Shown: one piece after another, positions 58,280 through 64,000 of the stretch | Numbering within the stretch: position 1 is the first letter of the stretch | Layout: each line of letters begins with the position of its first letter | Assembly (NCBI GenBank): GCA_003674045.1 | Contig: PENC01000026.1 | Location: 1-64,000 of the forward strand | Reading direction: 5' to 3' | Origin: Streptomyces griseocarneus | Lineage (GTDB): Bacteria > Actinomycetota > Actinomycetes > Streptomycetales > Streptomycetaceae | DNA: 64,000 nt | Notes under the pieces: generated by a model | What the model saw: only the letters and a program-made list of their open reading frames with translations | Told to the model about the DNA's origin: nothing | Database searches by the model: none | Program-made: the position numbers and the translations under genes

Positions 58280-59914
58280 TCACGCGACCGGCGTGCGGCG
58301 GACCGCGCGCCCTGCGAGAGCGTCCGTACGCCTGCCGTCTTTCATCACAAAGCTTCCATCGATCAGGACAAAAGGAATGCCGGTCGGAAGCGTCCTCGGG
58401 GCTTCGAAAGTGGATCCAGCGGCCACTGTTTCCGGATCGAAGAGGACGAGATCGGCGCGGAATCCCTCCCGGATCAGGCCCCGATCCGGCAGTCGGAGAC
58501 GGGCCGCGGGGCGTGACGTGAGATGCGCCACGCACTCCTCCAGCGACAGCACTCCGAGCTCGCGTACGTACGTTCCGAGGTAGCGCGGGAACGTTCCGTA
58601 GGCGCGCGGGTGCGGCTTCGCGCCGTGCAGGATGCCGTCGCTGCCCGCGGTGTGGGCGGGGTGCCGCATGATCGTCCGGACGTTCTCCTCGTGGCCCACG
58701 TGGTGCAGGATCGTGGGGCCGAGGCGGTCGGTGACGAGGAGGCGGCGGGCCGTTTCCCAGGGGGCTTCGTGCCGTTCGCGGGCCGACGTGGTGACGGTCC
58801 TGCCGATGTGCCGGGTGAGCTCCGGGTTCGCGGGGGTCATGACGCCGGAGATCTCGATCGTGTCCCAGTCGACCGGGACGCCGTGGCAGCCGTCCGAGCC
58901 CTCGGCTTCCAGCGTGTGACGGATGCGGTCGGCGGTCGCGTCGTCGCGGAGGCGTGCGAGGAGCGCGTCGGGGCCGCCCTCGTTCGCCCAGCTCGGGAGG
59001 AGCGCGGCGAGGGTGGTGCTGCCGGGGGTGTAGGGGTAGGTGTCGAGCGAGATGTCGGCGCCTTGCGCGCGTGCGGCGTCCAGCAGGGCGAGGAGTCGCG
59101 GGGCGCGGCCCTCGTTGACCTTGAAGTTCATGGTGGCGTGGGCCAGGTGCAGGGCGCAGCCCGCGTCCTGGGCCACCGCGATCATCTCGGCGTAGGCGGG
59201 GAGGGCGTCCGCGCCGTACGAGCGGTGGTGCGGGCAGTAGTAGCCCCCGTACGCGGCTACGACCTCGCAGAGTTCGGTGAGTTCCGTGGTGGTGGCGTAC
59301 ATGCCCGGGGTGTAGGTGAGGCCCGATGACATGCCTACGGCGCCTTGCGCCATGCCTTCGGCGACGAGGCGCTTCATCGTCCCGATCTCGGGTGGTGTGG
59401 CCGGGCGGTCCTCCCAGCCGACGGCCAGGGCGCGGACCGTGCCCTGGGGGACGAGGTAGGCGGCGTTCACCGCTGTGCCCCGGCGGTCGAGGCGGTCGAG
59501 GTACTCGCCCACGGTGCGCCAGTCGATGTCCACGTCGGAGCCGTCGCCGTTCCAGCCGGCGATCTGGGTGCGGAGGGAGGGGAGGACGCGGTCGTCCACG
59601 GGGGCGTAGGAGAGGCCGTCCTGGCCGATGACTTCGAGGGTGACGCCTTGGGCGGCCTTCGCGGTGTGCTCGGGGTCCTGGAGGAGGGCCAGGTCGCTGT
59701 GGGCGTGCATGTCGATGAAACCGGGGGCGAGGGCCAGGCCGTCGGCGTCGAGGGTGCGTTTTTGGGTGGCGGTGGGGCGGTTCCTGCCGTCCGATTCGCG
59801 ATGGATGGCCGCGATCCGGCCTTCGGTGAGGGTGACGTCGGCCCGGTAGGGGGTGGTGGCGGTGCCGTCGATGACGAGGGCGTTCCGGATGACCAGGTCC
59901 ATGTCCATGTTCAT
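58280..59914 (-). CDS. N-acyl-D-amino-acid deacylase
   Basis: A 544-residue amidohydrolase of the D-aminoacylase family. The beta-sandwich plus TIM barrel starts with DLVIRNALVIDGTATTPYRA; the metal site includes H70 and H72 in DMHAHSD and the cysteine/histidine in YYCPHHRSY, then LHLAHAT and the catalytic Asp in the later ILHHVGHEEN region. It removes the acyl group from N-acyl-D-amino acids, giving free D-amino acids for the deaminase encoded upstream. The gene reads leftward, 278 bp after the deaminase stop. Confidence 0.93.
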   Translation of the reverse strand: MNMDMDLVIRNALVIDGTATTPYRADVTLTEGRIAAIHRESDGRNRPTATQKRTLDADGLALAPGFIDMHAHSDLALLQDPEHTAKAAQGVTLEVIGQDGLSYAPVDDRVLPSLRTQIAGWNGDGSDVDIDWRTVGEYLDRLDRRGTAVNAAYLVPQGTVRALAVGWEDRPATPPEIGTMKRLVAEGMAQGAVGMSSGLTYTPGMYATTTELTELCEVVAAYGGYYCPHHRSYGADALPAYAEMIAVAQDAGCALHLAHATMNFKVNEGRAPRLLALLDAARAQGADISLDTYPYTPGSTTLAALLPSWANEGGPDALLARLRDDATADRIRHTLEAEGSDGCHGVPVDWDTIEISGVMTPANPELTRHIGRTVTTSARERHEAPWETARRLLVTDRLGPTILHHVGHEENVRTIMRHPAHTAGSDGILHGAKPHPRAYGTFPRYLGTYVRELGVLSLEECVAHLTSRPAARLRLPDRGLIREGFRADLVLFDPETVAAGSTFEAPRTLPTGIPFVLIDGSFVMKDGRRTDALAGRAVRRTPVA

Positions 59915-60192
59915 GGGGTGACCCTTCGGCGTCGGGGTTGCGGCCGTGGTGCGTGCGTCGTGGTGCCGGGGTGTGACCTCCGGGCTGGGGACCTGAAACG
60001 CGGTGCGTTCGCCGTGAGGCGTGTCGCGTGCCGTGATCCATGCACCGTCGTTTCAGAACCCCACCCTCCGGCCCCACCCCTCCGTCGTATCTCGTCTGCG
60101 CCCCGGGGGGCGAAGCCCCTCAGGGGCGCGGGGAACTGCCGTAGTCGCCTACGGGGTGGCCCACCCCCGTAGGCGTCGCGCTGCCCAGTGGG
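59915..60192. other. Spacer between the deaminase and deacylase genes
   Basis: No gene is seen. It contains a degenerate repeat copy at 60101-60145 and probably a promoter for the deacylase gene. Confidence 0.5.
60101..60145 (+). repeat. Composite hairpin repeat, copy 12 (truncated)
   Basis: GGGGCGAAGCCCC hairpin joined to CAGGGGCGCGGGGAACTGC, after which homology stops and an unrelated CGTAG-CCTACGGGG hairpin begins. Confidence 0.7.
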
Positions 60193-61485
60193 TCAGAAGA
60201 ACGTGCGGACGTACTGCGTCACGGTGCCGTCCTCCGTCACCAGAGGGATCATCTGCCAGCGGTCGAACACCGTGCATGGGTGCGAGAGTCCGAGGGCCAC
60301 CCAGTCGCCCACTTCCAGTTCCGCTCCGTCTTCCAGGGAGACGAACGCGTGCTGGTCGGCGAGGCCGGTCACCGTCATGCCGGAAGCGGCCCGCACGGAG
60401 CCGTCCCGGGCGGAGCGTACGAGGTGGGGTTCGGGGAGGCCCAGGTCGTACGACGCGTCGCGCTTGCCCGCGTTGAGGTAGGCGCGCCCCGGTTCGGGGC
60501 GGGAGACGACCTGCGCCCAGAGGCGGAAGGCGGGCCGCAGGGCTCCCTCGTCCGGGTGGCGGTTGAACGGCGTCTTATGGCGGTACGCGCCGTCGTCGTG
60601 CGTCACGTACGCCCCGGAGCGCAGCAGCTTCAACACCGGTGCCGAGAGCGGCGGGAGCTCGGCGAAGACCTCGGCGACCGCGTCGAACCACGCGCTGCCG
60701 CCCGCGCTGACGACGATCTCGTCCACCCCGGCGAAGCGGCCCGCCTTGTCGAACTCGACGGCCAGTGCGGTGAGGCGGCGGAGCCAGGCGCGTACGACCT
60801 CCGCGTCGGCGCCCGGGACCTCCGCCTCGTATCCGGCGACGCCGACGAGGCGCAGCGTGTCCGTCGCCGCGACGGCGTCGGCCACCGCCCTTCCGTCGGC
60901 CTCCGTGCGGATGCCCGTGCGGCCGCCCTCGGCGCCGAGTTCGACGACGACGTCCAGGGGGCGGGTGGCGTTCGCCGCGCGCAGAGCCTCGTCCATGAGC
61001 TCGACGCCGCGTACGGAGTCGACGTAGGTGACGAGACGGAACTCCGGGTCCGCGGCGAGTTCGGCCGCCAGCCAGCGGAGCGCGACCGCGTCCACGACCT
61101 CGTTGGCGAGGAAGATCCGCTGGATGCCGAACGCGCGGTAGACGCGCACCTGCGCCGGGATCGCCGCGGTGATGCCCCAGGCGCCGTGCGCCAGTTGGCG
61201 CTCCAGCAGCAGGGGGGCCATCGAGGTCTTGCCGTGCGGGGCGAACGCGAGGCCGTGCTCGGCGGACCAGCGTTCCATCAGGACGAGGTTGTGGTCGAGC
61301 GCCTCGGCGGACAGGGCGAGCACAGGCGTGGTGAATCCGCCGGTGAACAGCGAGCGGTGCTCTGCTGTCAGCTCGGCCACGGTCTTGCCCTCGGCGTCCG
61401 GCGGCAGGCCCTTGAAGCGGTGGTCGACGCGTTCCTCGTCCAGGCGGGCGAAGGCTTCCTCGGCGGAGGGGCGGGCGGCTGCCAT
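60193..61485 (-). CDS. D-serine-deaminase-like PLP enzyme (amino acid deaminase)
   Basis: A 430-residue protein of the DSD1/alanine-racemase-N fold type III family. The cofactor lysine is K86 in FAPHGKTSMAP, the barrel follows to about residue 310, and the C-terminal beta domain carries the zinc-type HPCTVFDRW with the conserved His and Cys. Eukaryotic-type D-serine dehydratases and D-threonine aldolases share this architecture; streptomycete members are annotated amino acid deaminases. It would convert D-amino acids to 2-oxo acids through an enamine, which RidA encoded across the divergent promoter can hydrolyse. GGAGG precedes ATG 61485. Confidence 0.9.
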   Translation of the reverse strand: MAAARPSAEEAFARLDEERVDHRFKGLPPDAEGKTVAELTAEHRSLFTGGFTTPVLALSAEALDHNLVLMERWSAEHGLAFAPHGKTSMAPLLLERQLAHGAWGITAAIPAQVRVYRAFGIQRIFLANEVVDAVALRWLAAELAADPEFRLVTYVDSVRGVELMDEALRAANATRPLDVVVELGAEGGRTGIRTEADGRAVADAVAATDTLRLVGVAGYEAEVPGADAEVVRAWLRRLTALAVEFDKAGRFAGVDEIVVSAGGSAWFDAVAEVFAELPPLSAPVLKLLRSGAYVTHDDGAYRHKTPFNRHPDEGALRPAFRLWAQVVSRPEPGRAYLNAGKRDASYDLGLPEPHLVRSARDGSVRAASGMTVTGLADQHAFVSLEDGAELEVGDWVALGLSHPCTVFDRWQMIPLVTEDGTVTQYVRTFF

Positions 61486-61526
61486 GGGGCCTCCAGGTCG
61501 GTCCGGCTGCGGGTGTCCTGTTTGTC

Positions 61527-61543
61527 GTTGCAGCATGTGCAAC
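61527..61543. promoter_or_regulatory. Candidate IclR operator in the divergent promoter
   Basis: GTTGCA-GCATG-TGCAAC is a perfect inverted repeat in the 194-bp gap between the divergent deaminase and kinase genes, followed by a further half-site TTGCA at 61549. The layout fits the short dyads bound by IclR proteins; the regulator gene is in the rightward operon. Confidence 0.5.
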
Positions 61544-61679
61544 TTTCATTGCACAGGGCGCTCATCGCTGTCTAACATCCGGGCAAGTGCCGGGTCAACG
61601 GTCCCAACGGCCGCCCCGGAAACCGTTGCAGAGTGCGCACAAAAGGTATGTGCGCGCCGCCGATCGAGGAGCGAGCGCC

Positions 61680-62777
61680 GTGTCCGCAACCGCCTCCGGG
61701 GAGCCGGACTCCGCGCACATGCCGGCCGCCGTCGGCGTTCCGGGCTCCGCCGGGGCGCCGGAAGTGATCTGTCTCGGCGAGTCCATGGTCATCTTCCGCC
61801 CCGCGAGCCCCGGCGGCCTCGCCGACGTGCCGCTCTTCGAGCGGGGCATAGGCGGCGCGGAGTCCAATGTCGCGTGCGTGCTGGCCGCCGCCGGGCACCG
61901 CGCGAAGTGGGTCGGGCGGGTGGGCGCCGACGGATTCGGCGCGTACGTGGTGGCGGCCGTCGCCGCGTACGGCGTGGACGTCTCGGGAGTACGGCGCGAC
62001 GCGGCGCGGCCGACCGGCGTCTACTTCCGTACGGCGGGCGAGCGGGCGGCCGGGCCGGCGCCCGTCGGCGGTCCGACCGCCGAAGTCGCCTACTACCGTG
62101 CCGGTTCCGCCGCTTCCGCGATGTCCCCGGTGACCGTTCCGCCCGGCAGCCTCGGGCCCGCCCGCGTCCTTCACCTCACCGGCATCACTCCCGTTCTCTC
62201 CCCGGGGTGCCTCGATCTCACCCGGGCGCTGACACGGCGCCGGGCCGGACGGTCCGCCGTCTCCTTCGACGTCAACTACCGGGAGCCGCTGTGGCGGGAC
62301 GCCCCCGAAGGGCCCGGTGTGCTGCTGGAACTCGCCCGTGGCTGCGACATCGTCTTCGTCGGGGAGGACGAGGCCGAGGCGGCCTGGGGGCTGCGCGGGG
62401 CCGCCGCCGTCAGGGAGGCGCTGCCGGAGCCGGAGGTCCTGGTCGTCAAACAGGGCGCTGCCGGAGCGACCGCGTACGTGGGTGACGGCGCCGTCTCCGT
62501 CGCCGCCCCCCGCGTCGACGTCGTCGCCCCCGTGGGCGCCGGGGACGCCTTCGCCGCCGGATTCCTCTCCGGCACCCTGCGCGGGCTGCCCGTCGAGCAG
62601 CGGCTGCGGCACGGACACCTCATGGCCGCCGCCGCCCTCACCGCCCCCGGCGACCTCGCCGCGCCGCCGTCGCGCGCACTGGCCGATCGGCTCGTCGCCC
62701 TCGACGCCCCCGCATGGGGGAGACTGCACCTCGGCCCCGGCTGGACCCAGCAGCCCCTGGAGGGACGTACCGCATGA
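61680..62777 (+). CDS. PfkB-family sugar kinase (KDG kinase-like)
   Basis: A 365-residue ribokinase-fold kinase. Opening EVICLGESMVIFRP, the substrate lid GGAESNVACVLAAAG, and the catalytic PVGAGDAFAAGF (anion hole and base Asp) are intact, with VVKQGAAGATAY before it. The pattern is nearest to 2-dehydro-3-deoxygluconokinase. The N-terminal 25 residues are extra and probably disordered. GTG 61680 has GAGGAG upstream. It overlaps the IclR gene by four bases. Confidence 0.88.
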   Translation: MSATASGEPDSAHMPAAVGVPGSAGAPEVICLGESMVIFRPASPGGLADVPLFERGIGGAESNVACVLAAAGHRAKWVGRVGADGFGAYVVAAVAAYGVDVSGVRRDAARPTGVYFRTAGERAAGPAPVGGPTAEVAYYRAGSAASAMSPVTVPPGSLGPARVLHLTGITPVLSPGCLDLTRALTRRRAGRSAVSFDVNYREPLWRDAPEGPGVLLELARGCDIVFVGEDEAEAAWGLRGAAAVREALPEPEVLVVKQGAAGATAYVGDGAVSVAAPRVDVVAPVGAGDAFAAGFLSGTLRGLPVEQRLRHGHLMAAAALTAPGDLAAPPSRALADRLVALDAPAWGRLHLGPGWTQQPLEGRTA

Positions 62778-63538
62778 GCCAGACCGTCGACCGTGCCCTT
62801 CGCATCCTGCCCCTGCTCGCCGAGGGGCCCGCCAATCTCGAACAGGTGGCGAGACGGCTCGACGTCCACAAGTCGACCGCGCTGCGCCTGCTGCGCACCC
62901 TGCACGAGCACGGCTTCGTCTACCGGCAGCAGGACCAGCGTTACCGCCTGGGCGCCCGGCTGTTCGCCCTCGCGCAGCAGGCCGTGGAGGGGCTCGACAT
63001 CAGGGAGATCGCCCACCCGTACCTCCTCGACCTCAACGAGCGCTGCGGCCACACCGTGCACCTGGCCGTCCACCAGGACGACGAGGTCCTCTACATCGAC
63101 AAGGTCGACAGCCGGTACCCGGTACGGATGTACTCCCGCATCGGCAAGCCCGTCGCGATCACCGTCGCCGCCGTCGCCAAGCTGCTCCTCGCCGACCTGC
63201 CGGAACCCGAGCGGCGCGCCGTCGCCGAGCGGCTCGACTACCCCGCGTACACCGCCCGTTCCACACCCGACGCCGCCGCGTTCCTCGGCGAGCTCGCGGC
63301 CGTGCGGCAACAGGGGTGGGCCACCGACTTCGGCGGCCACGAGGAGTCGATCAACTGCGTCGGCGCCCCCGTGCGCGGGGTGGACGGCCGGGTCGTCGCC
63401 GCCTGCTCCATCTCCGCGCCGAACGTCGTCGTGACCGCCGACCGGCTCCTCGAACTCCTCCCGCTGCTGCGCCGCACCGCGGACGCCATCAGCGCGGAGT
63501 ACTCAGGAAAACCTCAACCGCTGAAGGAGAGTTCATGA
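62774..63538 (+). CDS. IclR-family transcriptional regulator
   Basis: A 254-residue IclR protein: winged helix at the N-terminus (SQTVDRALRILPLLAEGPAN, LDVHKSTALRLLRTLHEHGF) and the effector domain with LNERCGHTVHLAVHQDDEVL and SINCVGAPVRG. ATGA overlaps on both sides couple it to the kinase and to RidA, so all three are one operon. It probably controls the divergent D-amino-acid genes through the dyad at 61527, with a 2-oxo acid or sugar acid as effector. Confidence 0.93.
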   Translation: MSQTVDRALRILPLLAEGPANLEQVARRLDVHKSTALRLLRTLHEHGFVYRQQDQRYRLGARLFALAQQAVEGLDIREIAHPYLLDLNERCGHTVHLAVHQDDEVLYIDKVDSRYPVRMYSRIGKPVAITVAAVAKLLLADLPEPERRAVAERLDYPAYTARSTPDAAAFLGELAAVRQQGWATDFGGHEESINCVGAPVRGVDGRVVAACSISAPNVVVTADRLLELLPLLRRTADAISAEYSGKPQPLKESS

Positions 63539-63948
63539 GCGACAAGCTCGAGAAGATCGCGCTCACGCCGCCCACCCACACCGCGCCGCCCGCCAAGTTC
63601 TCGCACGGCGTCAAGAAGGGCAACATCCTCCAGGTCGCCGGCCAGGTGGGCTTCCTGCCCGCCGTCGAGGGCCAGGAGCCGGTCCCGGCGGGCGACGACC
63701 TGCGCGCGCAGACCCTGCAGACCCTCGCCAACATCAAGTCGATCCTGGAGGAGGGCGGCGCGACGTGGGAGGACGTCATCATGCTGCGCGTCTACCTCAC
63801 AGACCCCACGCACTTCGCAGAGATGAACGACATCTACAACGAGTACTTCGCCGACCTGAAGTCGGTGCCGTCGGCGCGCACCACGGTGTACGTCGGCCTG
63901 CCGGGTGACCTTCTGATCGAGATGGACGCCCTCGCGGTCCTCGGCTGA
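63535..63948 (+). CDS. RidA-family enamine/imine deaminase
   Basis: A 137-residue trimeric YjgF/RidA protein, with FSHGVKKGNILQVAGQVGF, ANIKSILEEGGATWEDVIMLRVYL and PSARTTVYVGLPGDLLIEMD. The Arg in SARTTV is the substrate-carboxylate ligand of active RidA. It hydrolyses reactive 2-aminoacrylate-type enamines released by PLP deaminases, matching the D-amino-acid deaminase in the divergent operon. It starts at ATG 63535 overlapping the IclR stop. Confidence 0.93.
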   Translation: MSDKLEKIALTPPTHTAPPAKFSHGVKKGNILQVAGQVGFLPAVEGQEPVPAGDDLRAQTLQTLANIKSILEEGGATWEDVIMLRVYLTDPTHFAEMNDIYNEYFADLKSVPSARTTVYVGLPGDLLIEMDALAVLG

Positions 63949-64000
63949 CCGCGCTTTCCCTTTTCTCCTTTACCGCCGGGCGAGTTCGTACGTGCCGCTC

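Overview
The window is very GC-rich, with G/C-ending codons, AGGAGG-type ribosome binding sites, GTG/TTG starts and many mycothiol-era actinobacterial families. It reads as a core chromosomal segment of a Streptomyces. Gene order from biotin carboxylase / Maf / AccE-PccB / biotin ligase / adenylate cyclase / GAF-GGDEF / HutH through MsrA, MetB, IlvA, GreA, Mca and then PEP carboxykinase matches, as far as I recall, the SCO4921-SCO4988 part of the Streptomyces coelicolor chromosome. That synteny is from memory and was not computed.

Layout. 1-18.7 kb: acyl-CoA carboxylase genes (biotin carboxylase start, epsilon and beta subunits), a Maf nucleotide pyrophosphatase, a lone class B penicillin-binding protein, biotin ligase, class III adenylate cyclase, enoyl-CoA hydratase, a CdgE-like diguanylate cyclase, histidine ammonia-lyase, an L,D-transpeptidase lipoprotein, a double GNAT protein and a DUF2786 protein. 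18.7-25.7 kb is more variable: an AraC regulator and methyltransferase pair, an ECF sigma factor fused to a recombinase-like domain that has lost its catalytic residues, two small DUF proteins, a glycine-rich secreted protein and two decayed genes. 25.7-35.9 kb returns to core metabolism (MsrA, cystathionine gamma-synthase, MarR, threonine deaminase, a DrrAB-type exporter, GreA, mycothiol conjugate amidase).

35.9-50.2 kb looks like an inserted island. It begins with a scar-like non-coding stretch (a C-terminal gene fragment, nested inverted repeats, a palindromic operator). It then carries a compact set of biosynthetic genes: a tiny regulator made of two nearly identical LuxR helix-turn-helix domains with a TTA codon, an alpha/beta hydrolase, a HisC-like aminotransferase, a divergent EPSP-synthase-like enolpyruvyl transferase, two ATP-grasp ligases flanking a DUF1611 P-loop protein, a heme-oxygenase-like diiron protein, a PhyH dioxygenase, a PhzF-family protein and an MFS exporter. 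There is no NRPS, PKS, terpene or RiPP core. I infer a small polar, amide-bonded metabolite made by stand-alone ligases. This is my main candidate for an undescribed system.

50.2-64 kb is core again: a YyaL-type thioredoxin-fold protein, TetR, a PAQR/hemolysin III protein, GTP-dependent PEP carboxykinase, an alanine-type aminotransferase, and a divergent D-amino-acid locus (D-aminoacylase and a D-serine-deaminase-like PLP enzyme facing a KDG kinase, an IclR regulator and RidA).

A composite hairpin repeat around the core GGGGCGCGGGGAACTGCGCG occurs at twelve intergenic places. It is absent between about 34.2 and 52.3 kb, which fits later acquisition of the island. I saw no rRNA, tRNA, CRISPR array or intact insertion sequence.
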